From an uncultured Oscillibacter sp. (GTDB lineage Bacteria; Bacillota; Clostridia; Oscillospirales; Oscillospiraceae), in NCBI GenBank assembly GCA_905236835.1, contig CAJOQY010000117.1:1-9868 (forward strand): DNA of 9,868 nucleotides, given 5' to 3'. Both the position numbers and the translations under genes were made by a program. Shown here in pieces: positions 1-7,047 of the stretch (within the stretch, counting starts at the first letter, position 1; every line of letters starts with the position of its first letter). A model generated the notes under the pieces. It did no database searches and was not told the origin of the DNA. It saw nothing but the letters and a program-made list of their open reading frames with translations.

Positions 1-1526
1 TCCATGCCGTATTCATCGCCATAGTAAATTGTCGGCGAACCGGGAAAAGCGAATAAAATCATCGCGGCCAATTTGACTAATATTAATCCGCGTTCGCGCT
101 CTTCGGGGGATAGTTTAAATCTCGCCCGCTCTTCGCGGGATTGCGGATAATTTTCCGCGCCTAAGACCGTTAAAATTCTCGGCGTGTCATGCGTGCCAAG
201 AAAATTCATCGCCGAATCGAACGCCGCCGCCGGATAGTTTTCGCGTAATGTCTCCAATGTCTCCCGGAACGCGTCGCCGTCGCCGCCGCGCAGGTAATCC
301 AAAACAGCGCTCCGAAACGGATAATTCATGACTCCATGCAGTTCCCGTCCCAAAAAATATTTGCGCCGCTTGGAATAAGATATTTTATTGCTCGCGTCCT
401 CCCAGACCTCGCCGATTAAAATCGCGTAGGACGCCGTCTCGTGCATGACAGTTCTGATATGCTCGATAAAAAAATCCGGCAGTTCGTCCGCGACATCCAG
501 ACGCCAGCCCGACGCGCCCGCCCGCAGCCAATGGCGGATGACGGAATCCTGATTCCAGATAATATAATTCTGATAATCCTGATTTTCTTCTTTGACATCC
601 GGAAGCGTGTGAATGCCCCACCACGCGGTATATTTACTCGGCCATTCCTGAAAATCATACCATGGATAATATTTGCTGTCTTTGCTCTGGGCCGCGCCCA
701 ATTCCGGGTAAAATCCGTCGACATTAAAATATCTGCTTCTGGATCCCGTATGGCTGAATACGCCGTCCAATACGATTCTCATGCCTCGACGATTCGCTTC
801 CCGGCATAATTCCCGGAAATCCTCTTCCGTGCCGATCATAGGGTCTAATTTCATATAATCCGCCGTGTCATATCTGTGATTTGATCCGGATTCAAACATG
901 GGGTTAAAATAAATCGTCGAGACGCCCAGATCTGATAAATAATCTAATTTAGATAATACGCCTTTGAGATTCCCGCCGAAAAAATCCCGGTTCCAGATTC
1001 CGTCCGGCGGATTGGATACCGGCTCCTCGTTCCAATCCTCATGCACAACGCGATTGCCGATCATGCCGGACGCGTCGGGTATTTTATCCCGGCGAAATCG
1101 ATCCGGGAAGATTTGATATGTCACGCCCGCGCCGAACCAGAACGGCGTGTGGCTTTTTTCATATACTGTCAATTGCCATGGATTGATTTTATTTTTATCA
1201 TCACTGTAATTATAACCGTTTTTGTCCAGTTTGCATCCGGACCCGTCAGCGCGCCAGAACTGGAAATAATAAAATATTAATTCCGGCTTGTCCGGCGCGG
1301 GAAAACTCGCGTAAAATCTCACCCGTTCGCCGTCCATGGCGACAGGTAATAATTCAATTTCCAGTTTGTCTCCCGAAAAATCATCGCGCAGAATCACGAG
1401 ACAGCGCGTAAAGCCCTCTGATTGCAATGGTCGGCATTTTAAAACAATATTCTGCCCGCATGGAACGGCCCCATATGGTTCTTTGCACTCCGTACAGCGG
1501 GAATCAAACACAAAAGGCTCACTCAT
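1..1526 (-). CDS. GH13 alpha-amylase-family glycosidase (neopullulanase / cyclomaltodextrinase-like), 3' end outside window
   Basis: Intracellular retaining alpha-glucan hydrolase, by homology acting on maltodextrins or pullulan-type oligosaccharides. 508 codons are visible; the C-terminal part lies beyond base 1. Residues 1-125 form a beta-rich N-terminal domain like those of cyclomaltodextrinases, and the TIM barrel starts near residue 134 (GVTYQIFPDRF). The conserved GH13 regions are seen in order: DGVFSHTG at 254-261, LPDVKEEN at 308-315, GWRLDVADE at 340-348 (nucleophile D344), GEVWE at 372-376 (acid/base E373) and GTHDTPR at 444-450 (transition-state Asp D447). There is no signal peptide, so a cytoplasmic location is inferred. 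The ATG at 1526 is preceded by AAAGGAG at 1539-1545 with a slightly long spacing of 12 bases. Five cysteines occur in the first 42 residues, which is odd for this domain. Substrate specificity (neopullulanase, maltogenic or cyclomaltodextrinase) cannot be decided from the sequence. The gene follows mrdA without a visible terminator or promoter. Confidence 0.93.
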   Translation of the reverse strand, partial: MSEPFVFDSRCTECKEPYGAVPCGQNIVLKCRPLQSEGFTRCLVILRDDFSGDKLEIELLPVAMDGERVRFYASFPAPDKPELIFYYFQFWRADGSGCKLDKNGYNYSDDKNKINPWQLTVYEKSHTPFWFGAGVTYQIFPDRFRRDKIPDASGMIGNRVVHEDWNEEPVSNPPDGIWNRDFFGGNLKGVLSKLDYLSDLGVSTIYFNPMFESGSNHRYDTADYMKLDPMIGTEEDFRELCREANRRGMRIVLDGVFSHTGSRSRYFNVDGFYPELGAAQSKDSKYYPWYDFQEWPSKYTAWWGIHTLPDVKEENQDYQNYIIWNQDSVIRHWLRAGASGWRLDVADELPDFFIEHIRTVMHETASYAILIGEVWEDASNKISYSKRRKYFLGRELHGVMNYPFRSAVLDYLRGGDGDAFRETLETLRENYPAAAFDSAMNFLGTHDTPRILTVLGAENYPQSREERARFKLSPEERERGLILVKLAAMILFAFPGSPTIYYGDEYGM

Positions 1527-1652
1527 GATATTCGCGCTCTCCTTTCGCCGTTTTAGATCGCCCCTTTTAGTGACATACTTCCGCCGCCTGAGAGTCGGAG
1601 GGTTTCCGATCAAGTATCCCAACGGATACAGTATCAAGGGACTGAACTATTT
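1527..1652 (-). other. mrdA to GH13 spacer with two small tandem hairpins
   Basis: This 126-base gap separates the mrdA stop from the GH13 start. It holds two adjacent inverted repeats: TCGGA/TCCGA (1595-1599 with 1605-1609, 5-base loop) and GTATCC/GGATAC (1614-1619 with 1624-1629, 4-base loop). Neither is followed by a T-run on either strand, so they do not look like intrinsic terminators. I see no good sigma-A promoter here. They could be processing or stability elements between cotranscribed genes, or chance; the GH13 ribosome-binding site occupies 1539-1545. Confidence 0.4.
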
Positions 1653-3980
1653 TCACGGCAACAATTGATTTTCTCCTGTAATAATATGCTCATCATCCGT
1701 CTCACGGTCAAACCACGCGTTTAATATTTGAACCGCCGTTGACGCCAGATTCGCGCCCGCGCTTCCGCGCTCGATCACCATGCCTATGGCTACTTCCGGC
1801 TCGTCATACGGAGCGAAACAGATAAAAACGCCGTTATTTGTAATCCCGCGTCCTAACTGCGCCGTGCCGGTTTTCGCGCCCGCGTCCACGACGCAATCCT
1901 GAAAGTAACGGCTCAATCCGCCTTCGGCCAGATTCTTCATGCCGGTTTTAATCGCGTTTAAATACTCCGGCGCGATCTCGACATTATTCATGGGGTTCGT
2001 GTCGCCCTGCGCGATCAAATTAGAATTGCCGTAGGCTTTCACGGCTTTTAATAAATGCGCCGGACAGTGGCGGCCTCCGGAAACAATCGTGGCGATATAA
2101 TTCGCCAATTGCAGCGGCGTATAACGCTGATTGGATTGTCCGAACGCCGCCCACGGGGCTTGATCCTGTCCCTGCGGGTTATATGGCCGGTTGCCGGCGT
2201 AATCGCCGATCTCGATCCCCGTATGCTCGCCAAGCCCTAATTGCGTATAATATTCATCCAGCGTATCCATGCCCATGCGATAGCCCAATTCGGCGAAAAA
2301 ATAGTTGCACGAATTCGTAATCGCCTGTGTGATATTCTGGGAACCGTGTCCGGCGTGATACCAGCAGTTGGCATATAAATTCGTCCGGGGATACCACCAT
2401 GTCCCGGTGTCTGAAATACGGCCTTTTAGCGTAATCGCGCCGGATGACAAAGCCGCGTAAGCCGTGGCGGGCTTTAAAGTCGAACCGGGGGCGTATAATC
2501 CCATTGTCGCCCGATTGATTAACGGTTTCGCCGGATCCGCCGCCAATTGATTATAATCCCGCCGGTACGCCGTTATATCAAAACTCGGATACGACGCCAG
2601 ACTTAATATTTCGCCCGTGCCGACTTTCACGACGGCCACGCCCGCGCCGCGCGTCCAATCGCGATCCGCCGCGTTCATGCGCTCAACCGTCTCGGCCAGA
2701 GCCGCTTCCGTGGCCTTTTGAAATTCCAGATCAATCGTCAATTCAACCGTGTTGCCCGGTTTCGGTTCGCGCGTGTAATATTCGCCCGTGATTTTGCCGT
2801 CCTCCGTGACGGATAAGATTCTTCGTCCGTCCTGTCCGTGCAGATATTGCTCAAAAGCCGCCTCCACGCCGTCTTTGCCGACTGTCGCGTCCAGAGAATA
2901 GCCTTCATATAACGGGTTGCCCAAATCCGTCTGATACAACGGCCCGACCGTGCCTAATATATGCGCGGCGGCGTCGGTTTCATATTGCCGCACGCTGGAG
3001 TTTACCACTTTCGCGCCGGAGTAATTTCCGTCCGATAATTTTGATATAAACTCCGTGTCGATATTCTCGGCCAATAAATATACGCTGTTGTCTCCGTATC
3101 TGCGCAAGCGCAATTCATATTGAATGCCCAAGACCATGCGCCGATCCTGCCCGGAAAACTCCTCCGGCACGCCGCATTCACGACCAAGCCATGACAGGAA
3201 ATCCCCCGCCGAAATTCCGGCCCCGTCTAAAATCTCCGTACTCAAATTAGCCGCCGCGAACCGCGCCAGTAAATCACTCCCCGTGATGACCGGCCCTGTA
3301 TCTTCTGATGGCGATGATTTTCCTTTTCCGCGCCGCAATACGCTTTTTACTAAATTCTTCGCTTTCTGGCCGACCGACAGTTCCGGCTCGGGATCAGGAT
3401 CAAATAATTCCTCGCCCGCGCTTTCCGGATTGTCAGCCGGATACAAGTCCGACGCGTCCACCAGTTCCGGATGTTCCAGCATATAATTTTCCAATCTAAT
3501 CCGCGATTCCCGGATGGAATTCATACACCATAACAATCTTTTTTTATCATCCGTCGGACCGCCGTCAATCGTAAACTGAAAAGGCTCTTCCCAATCAATC
3601 GGCAGACCGTCATGCCATTCCACGCCTTCGCCGTGGCATAACCATAATAATCTTAAAATCGCCTGATTCGCGTCCTCCCCGCGTTTCAACAGCGCCGGAT
3701 CAAACGTCAGATCATACGCGTGGCCGTTTGATATAAGCGTAACGCCGTTTCGGTCCGTCACAATTCCTCTTGAGGACTTCACTGTCTCGTATCTTACAAT
3801 CGAACCGACCGACCGCGCCAGATAATCCTCATGTTCAATCACCTGCGTTTCGTATAATACGCAGGTATAGACGATTAAAACCACCGCAGTCGCCAGAGCC
3901 ATTAACAACAATCTCCCCGGGCGCGCCGGTTCCTCATCCCGCATCGCCTCCGCTTTATAGCCCTGATAGCCATATTTCAT
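1653..3980 (-). CDS. mrdA: Penicillin-binding protein 2 (class B transpeptidase, elongation type)
   Basis: Membrane-anchored DD-transpeptidase that cross-links peptidoglycan during lateral wall growth as part of the elongasome with MreC and MreD. The protein has 775 residues from the ATG at 3980. It has one membrane segment (about 22-43), then an N-terminal dimerisation domain beginning with SSRGIVTDRNG (69-79), and the transpeptidase domain from about residue 410. The three active-site motifs are intact: STLK at 500-503 (nucleophile S500), SCN at 557-559 and KTGT at 703-706. Compared with E. coli PBP2 (633 residues) it is long, mostly because of an insertion around 110-290 that contains a charged low-complexity stretch (about 170-230). 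No PASTA domains are seen, and its place directly after mreD favours MrdA over SpoVD/PBP3. The reading frame is open up to 4310, but that overlaps mreD; AAAGGGG at 3995-4001 supports the 3980 start, although the 14-base spacing is long. Confidence 0.95.
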   Translation of the reverse strand: MKYGYQGYKAEAMRDEEPARPGRLLLMALATAVVLIVYTCVLYETQVIEHEDYLARSVGSIVRYETVKSSRGIVTDRNGVTLISNGHAYDLTFDPALLKRGEDANQAILRLLWLCHGEGVEWHDGLPIDWEEPFQFTIDGGPTDDKKRLLWCMNSIRESRIRLENYMLEHPELVDASDLYPADNPESAGEELFDPDPEPELSVGQKAKNLVKSVLRRGKGKSSPSEDTGPVITGSDLLARFAAANLSTEILDGAGISAGDFLSWLGRECGVPEEFSGQDRRMVLGIQYELRLRRYGDNSVYLLAENIDTEFISKLSDGNYSGAKVVNSSVRQYETDAAAHILGTVGPLYQTDLGNPLYEGYSLDATVGKDGVEAAFEQYLHGQDGRRILSVTEDGKITGEYYTREPKPGNTVELTIDLEFQKATEAALAETVERMNAADRDWTRGAGVAVVKVGTGEILSLASYPSFDITAYRRDYNQLAADPAKPLINRATMGLYAPGSTLKPATAYAALSSGAITLKGRISDTGTWWYPRTNLYANCWYHAGHGSQNITQAITNSCNYFFAELGYRMGMDTLDEYYTQLGLGEHTGIEIGDYAGNRPYNPQGQDQAPWAAFGQSNQRYTPLQLANYIATIVSGGRHCPAHLLKAVKAYGNSNLIAQGDTNPMNNVEIAPEYLNAIKTGMKNLAEGGLSRYFQDCVVDAGAKTGTAQLGRGITNNGVFICFAPYDEPEVAIGMVIERGSAGANLASTAVQILNAWFDRETDDEHIITGENQLLP

Positions 3981-4015
3981 GATTCGCTTTTCATCCCCTT
4001 TCGGCGTTGATTCTT

Positions 4016-4543
4016 TTACCAGTTCCGCGGCTCGTCGGCGTGGGTACGGAGCGCCAGCGCCCGGAACAAAACCGTCACCAGCGGCGCGAGTAACGGAACA
4101 GTTACGACAAATTCCCGAAGCGTTAAATACATGCCGATTTTCCAAATAAAATCGCTGCCCCGGGACCAGAGTATAAAACAATGAAACACGCCGTGGAATA
4201 AAAACGCCATAATTGATACAACATACGAACACAGCGGCCCCGCCGGGAACAGACGCGATAACAAAGACGCCGTCAGACCCGTCAGGGGAAACAACAGCGT
4301 ATAAAAACACGGAAACGCTTCCGGCAATAATAAATCACATACGATGCCCAGACCAAGCGCGAACCCGGTCGCCCCGGCGGGCTGTTCAAACGTCGCGGGA
4401 ATCGCCGCCAGTAACGGATACAAAAACGGTATTACGCCCCATATATAAATCCGATGCAAAAACATTCCCTGCAAGGCCACGCACAACGCCGCCGCCAAGC
4501 TATATATACTCCATTTAAAAATTACCGCGTTGTCGGCTATCAT
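4016..4543 (-). CDS. mreD: Rod-shape-determining membrane protein MreD
   Basis: Small integral membrane protein of the cell-wall elongation complex, working with MreC and PBP2. The 175-residue product is almost wholly hydrophobic, with about six predicted membrane segments (roughly 8-28, 34-51, 57-73, 77-98, 104-125 and 144-163) and a short polar tail. The GLGIVCDLLLPE stretch at 64-75 resembles the glycine-rich segment followed by an aspartate in MreD proteins. MreD is poorly conserved, so the call rests on topology, size and its position between mreC and mrdA. I chose the ATG at 4543 because GGGAGG at 4554-4559 lies 10 bases upstream; an in-frame TTG at 4564 would place that site inside the gene. 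The 35-base gap to mrdA carries the mrdA ribosome-binding site. It is preceded by an A/T-only repeat spacer. Confidence 0.88.
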   Translation of the reverse strand: MIADNAVIFKWSIYSLAAALCVALQGMFLHRIYIWGVIPFLYPLLAAIPATFEQPAGATGFALGLGIVCDLLLPEAFPCFYTLLFPLTGLTASLLSRLFPAGPLCSYVVSIMAFLFHGVFHCFILWSRGSDFIWKIGMYLTLREFVVTVPLLAPLVTVLFRALALRTHADEPRNW

Positions 4544-4606
4544 GCTCCGCGCGCCTCCCGTCAATATATTATCATACTATTATCTATCATTCCATCTCTA
4601 TACTAA

Positions 4607-4650
4607 TATATTATAAATATATTATATCTATATTATAAATATATTATATC
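4607..4650. repeat. Perfect 22-bp tandem duplication, A/T-only except one C
   Basis: Two identical 22-base units abut exactly (4607-4628 and 4629-4650), each A/T except for a terminal C on the plus strand. They lie just after the mreC stop and upstream of mreD. On the minus strand each unit contains TATAAT-like strings, but I see no -35 at a good distance (TTGATA to the nearest usable TATAAT is 20 bases). The rest of the 113-base gap is also A/T-rich, in sharp contrast to the flanking genes. Confidence 0.85.
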
Positions 4651-4656
4651 AAAATC

Positions 4657-5493
4657 TCACGTTACTATATCAAAAGATTTGATAATCACAACCTGCGTCA
4701 GATCCGCCGCGTTGACTTTCGGCGCGAGTATCGCGTATGCCGCCGAGCCGGAATCATCCCGCAGAACTTCCTCCACTGTCCCTATAACAAGTCCGGCGGG
4801 GAAAAATCCGCCCAGTCCCGATGTCACAACCAAATCCCCGGATAATAATTTGCAATCCGCCGGAAGATAATCCAATCTTAATCTGCCGGATTCCATCAGC
4901 GCGAAACCGCCTTTCGCCACGCCAAGTTCTTTCGTCCGGAATACCTGCGCGCCAATGGATGTATCCGTGTCAATCAGCGTCAAGGCCGTACACCAATTGG
5001 TCCCCGTCTGGCTGACGACGCCCACCACGGCCCCGGTCGCGTCCATGACGCAATCCCCCGTTTCCACGCCGTGCATACTGCCTTTATCCAATGTCAAAGA
5101 CGCCGTCCAGTTCGTGACGGAATATTCCGTGATTAACGCCGTTTCCAAATCGCTTAAATCCCGCCGTTGTTCGCGCAAATCCAATAACTGTCTTAAACGC
5201 CGGTTTTCGTCGCTGTCGCTCTCCGCCTGCCGGACCGCTTCTTCCATCTCCGCCACGCGCTTTTTTAACGCCTCATTTTCCGCCATTAATTCCGTCACGT
5301 CCCGATACCGCTCCTGACGATCATTAAACCATGCCGCCCCCGCGCTCCCGGCGATCCGGAACGGCGTCGCCAATATATTAATAACATTAGCGGGCGCGGA
5401 AAAACCCGTCAGCGACGCCGCCGCCAATAACGCCGAAATCACCGCCGCCGCCAGTAAAATCCAAAGTCCGTGATTTTCCAAAAAATCTTTCAT
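4657..5493 (-). CDS. mreC: Rod-shape-determining protein MreC
   Basis: Bitopic scaffold protein of the elongasome; its extracytoplasmic domain contacts and helps activate PBP2. The 278 residues show the standard architecture: a short cytoplasmic N-terminus, one membrane segment at about 11-31, a charged coiled coil at about 60-112, and the C-terminal beta-barrel domain from about 118 to 275. The segment TSGLGGFFPAGLVIGTV (224-240) matches the well-conserved TSGxGGxFPxGxxVG signature of the family, and DKGSMHGVETGDCV (136-149) also fits. The start ATG at 5493 has a GGGGGTGA site about 8 bases upstream. It follows maf by 51 bases and precedes mreD by 113 bases. mreB, which commonly sits directly upstream of mreC in Bacillota, is not here. 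Length and domains are normal for the family. Confidence 0.96.
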   Translation of the reverse strand: MKDFLENHGLWILLAAAVISALLAAASLTGFSAPANVINILATPFRIAGSAGAAWFNDRQERYRDVTELMAENEALKKRVAEMEEAVRQAESDSDENRRLRQLLDLREQRRDLSDLETALITEYSVTNWTASLTLDKGSMHGVETGDCVMDATGAVVGVVSQTGTNWCTALTLIDTDTSIGAQVFRTKELGVAKGGFALMESGRLRLDYLPADCKLLSGDLVVTSGLGGFFPAGLVIGTVEEVLRDDSGSAAYAILAPKVNAADLTQVVIIKSFDIVT

Positions 5494-5544
5494 GTTTCTC
5501 TCACCCCCGGTCTGAACAGGGCTTTTCCGAAATTTTCCAGCTGA

Positions 5545-6129
5545 TTATAATATTACGCCGAATTTCGACAGCATACGCGCCAGCCTCGGCAACGGCAGGC
5601 CGATTACATTCGTATAATCGCCCTCGATTCGTTCCACCAGCAAAACGCCCCGGCCCTGCAATCCATACGCGCCCGCTTTGTCCATCGGCTCTCCCGTGTC
5701 GACATAGCGTTTTAATTCATCCCGCGTCATGGCCCGGAATAACACATCCGTTTCTTCCGATTCCGTCAAAAACCGTTCGCCCTGTCTGACCGTGATTCCC
5801 GTGCGGACCGTATGCCAGCGGCCCTGTAATTCCGACAGCATATCCAGCGCCGCTTCCGGACTTTTCGGTTTGCCTAACTTTTCCTCGTCTAAAAATACCA
5901 TCGTGTCAGCCGCTATCACAATTTCATCCGGGGACGCCTCCGCCGCCTGCGCCTTTTCCATCGAAATCATTTCCACGATTTCACGCGGCCCCAGTCCCGC
6001 CGGCGCCCATTCGCGCACACGGGGAACCCGGATTTCAAAATCTTTTAAACCAATTTGCTCCAACAACATTTTCCGGCGCGGCGATCCCGACGCCAATACA
6101 ATCCGCGCGTTTTCAGGCGCTTCCGGCAT
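5545..6129 (-). CDS. maf: Maf-family nucleotide pyrophosphatase (YhdE/dTTP-UTP type)
   Basis: House-cleaning nucleoside triphosphate pyrophosphatase, converting non-canonical or excess NTPs to the monophosphate plus pyrophosphate; Maf proteins are also linked with septum inhibition in Bacillus. The 194-residue product has the N-terminal ASGSPRRK motif (13-20), the acidic AADT site (73-76, D75), and the strongly conserved GEPMDKAGAYGLQG (146-159) followed by EGDYTNVIGLP (169-179). The DKAGAYGxQG plus DYxNVxGLP combination is the form seen in YhdE/Maf enzymes that prefer dTTP and UTP, rather than in YceF-type m7GTP enzymes. This subtype is an inference. The start ATG at 6129 has a G-rich AGGGGGGGA site 5 bases upstream. 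It is separated from dut by only 25 bases and from mreC by 51, consistent with cotranscription. Confidence 0.95.
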   Translation of the reverse strand: MPEAPENARIVLASGSPRRKMLLEQIGLKDFEIRVPRVREWAPAGLGPREIVEMISMEKAQAAEASPDEIVIAADTMVFLDEEKLGKPKSPEAALDMLSELQGRWHTVRTGITVRQGERFLTESEETDVLFRAMTRDELKRYVDTGEPMDKAGAYGLQGRGVLLVERIEGDYTNVIGLPLPRLARMLSKFGVIL

Positions 6130-6154
6130 TTGATTTCCCCCCCTGTTTATCCTG

Positions 6155-6589
6155 TCATATCCCCGTGGAGCCGAAACCGCCCCGGTCCGGGTCCGGCAGA
6201 TTCTCCACCGTCACAAACCGGACCGGCGGTTGATGCTCAAATAATCGAAACTGGCAAATCCGCGCCCCGCGCGGGATGATAACATCCCGCGTGGCATACG
6301 CCGGGAAACGCCATTGATCCTGATTCCCGCGATACGCGAAATCTATGATCCCCATCGAATTGGTTTGTAATAATCCATATTTTTCAAACGTCGAACTCCG
6401 GGGGACCATATGCGCCTCAAAGCCAAGCGGCAGGGCTATGGCGACGCCCAACGGGATACGCTTATATTCCCCGGCTTTGAATTCCACTTCTTCCGCCGCG
6501 TATAAATCCATCCAGTCTGATTTCCCGCCGCCGATAAAATTCAACTCCGGCAGGTCCGGCGCGAAATATTTAATCAAAATCGTCTCCAT
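6155..6589 (-). CDS. dut: dUTP diphosphatase (trimeric dUTPase family)
   Basis: Hydrolyses dUTP to dUMP and pyrophosphate, keeping uracil out of DNA and supplying dUMP for thymidylate synthesis. The 144 residues carry all five motifs of the homotrimeric dUTPase fold: I SDWMDLYAAE (24-33, D28), II PRSSTFEKYG (63-72), III GIIDFAYRG (80-88, catalytic D83 and base-reading Y86), IV RGARICQF (107-114) and V RGGFGSTG (136-143). Motifs I and III differ from the common AGxDL and GxIDxDYRGE forms. The SDWxDL and NQDQW-containing version resembles a branch I recall from other Clostridia, but this is memory, not a search. The gene lies between zapA and maf. The site upstream of the ATG at 6589 (GGGGA, about 6 bases away) is moderate. 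Complete and apparently active. Confidence 0.93.
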   Translation of the reverse strand: METILIKYFAPDLPELNFIGGGKSDWMDLYAAEEVEFKAGEYKRIPLGVAIALPLGFEAHMVPRSSTFEKYGLLQTNSMGIIDFAYRGNQDQWRFPAYATRDVIIPRGARICQFRLFEHQPPVRFVTVENLPDPDRGGFGSTGI

Positions 6590-6613
6590 GCCCTGTCCCC
6601 GCTTATGATCTAA

Positions 6614-6652
6614 ATTATATTAATATTATATTACACCATACATATTATATTA
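6614..6652. repeat. Three copies of ATTATATTA in the zapA-dut spacer
   Basis: The nonamer ATTATATTA occurs at 6614-6622, 6625-6633 and 6644-6652 in the 65-base gap between zapA and dut, and once more at 7065-7073 in the zapA leader. On the minus strand it reads TAATATAAT and so contains a -10-like TATAAT, but I see no matching -35, so an internal promoter for dut is possible but unsupported. Low-complexity A/T drift is an alternative explanation. Confidence 0.6.
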
Positions 6653-6654
6653 AA

Positions 6655-6987
6655 TTATTTCTTTTCGTATTTATCCAGTTTCTGCTGTAAGCGGAAATTC
6701 TCGCGCTTCAAATCGCTGACCTGTGATTTGGCTTTGCCCGCCTCGTCCAGATACCCTTTGACCTGCGTGCGGAGCTGTTCATCCGCCGAGCGGACTTTGA
6801 ACAATTCATCCGCGATATTCATCGCGGCCAATACGGCGGCGTCTTTCAAACCCACTTTCGCGCTGTTTAACACGTCCTGCATTTTCTCGCTGACGTAAGA
6901 CCCGACTTTCTGGCTGTATTCCGCCGCGTCCTCCGTAATCATCGTGTACTCCTCGCCGCAGATCTTCACGGTAACATGATTCGTCAT
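6655..6987 (-). CDS. zapA: Cell division protein ZapA
   Basis: Cytoplasmic FtsZ-ring-associated protein that bundles FtsZ protofilaments and stabilises the Z-ring. The 110-residue product has the ZapA arrangement: an N-terminal globular part (VTVKICGEEYTM, 5-16), the conserved central helix with KDAAVLAAMNIADEL (48-62), and a C-terminal coiled coil (about 66-108) rich in Lys, Glu and Gln. The length is within the usual range for Bacillota ZapA. The ATG at 6987 has AAAGGGA at 6998-7004, 10 bases upstream. It is the first gene after a strong promoter and a structured leader of about 115 bases, and is followed by a 67-base A/T-rich gap and dut. In many Bacillota zapA lies near pheT, mutS2 or the U32 peptidases; here it instead heads a cluster leading to the wall-elongation genes. 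Confidence 0.95.
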   Translation of the reverse strand: MTNHVTVKICGEEYTMITEDAAEYSQKVGSYVSEKMQDVLNSAKVGLKDAAVLAAMNIADELFKVRSADEQLRTQVKGYLDEAGKAKSQVSDLKRENFRLQQKLDKYEKK

Positions 6988-7047
6988 GATGCAAACATCC
7001 CTTTCTCTGTTATCAATCTTGATTTTATGATCATATCGCTATGTTCC

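Noticed and set aside
441..809. Plus-strand open frame of 122 codons
   Set aside because: It lies antisense inside the GH13 gene, which has intact catalytic motifs; the frame has no ribosome-binding site and no recognisable domain.
1527..1652. Riboswitch or T-box upstream of the GH13 gene
   Set aside because: No T-box core, no terminator/antiterminator pair and too short for known sugar or cofactor riboswitches; only two small hairpins are seen.
1336..1668. Plus-strand open frame of 110 codons crossing the GH13 start and the mrdA-GH13 spacer
   Set aside because: No ribosome-binding site, no family resemblance I can defend, and it overlaps two good minus-strand gene ends. Open antisense frames are frequent in this CpG-rich DNA.
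3124..3486. Plus-strand open frame rich in Ser and Pro within mrdA
   Set aside because: It is the antisense image of the low-complexity acidic insertion of PBP2, which explains its biased composition.
3981..4310. 110-residue N-terminal extension of PBP2
   Set aside because: It overlaps mreD in another frame, has no PBP similarity, and the membrane anchor expected near the N-terminus follows the ATG at 3980.
4607..4650. CRISPR-like or iteron array
   Set aside because: Only two abutting 22-base units with no spacers, no cas or replication gene nearby, and almost pure A/T.
5729..6133. Plus-strand open frame of 134 codons
   Set aside because: Antisense to maf, whose conserved motifs are complete; no ribosome-binding site or domain.
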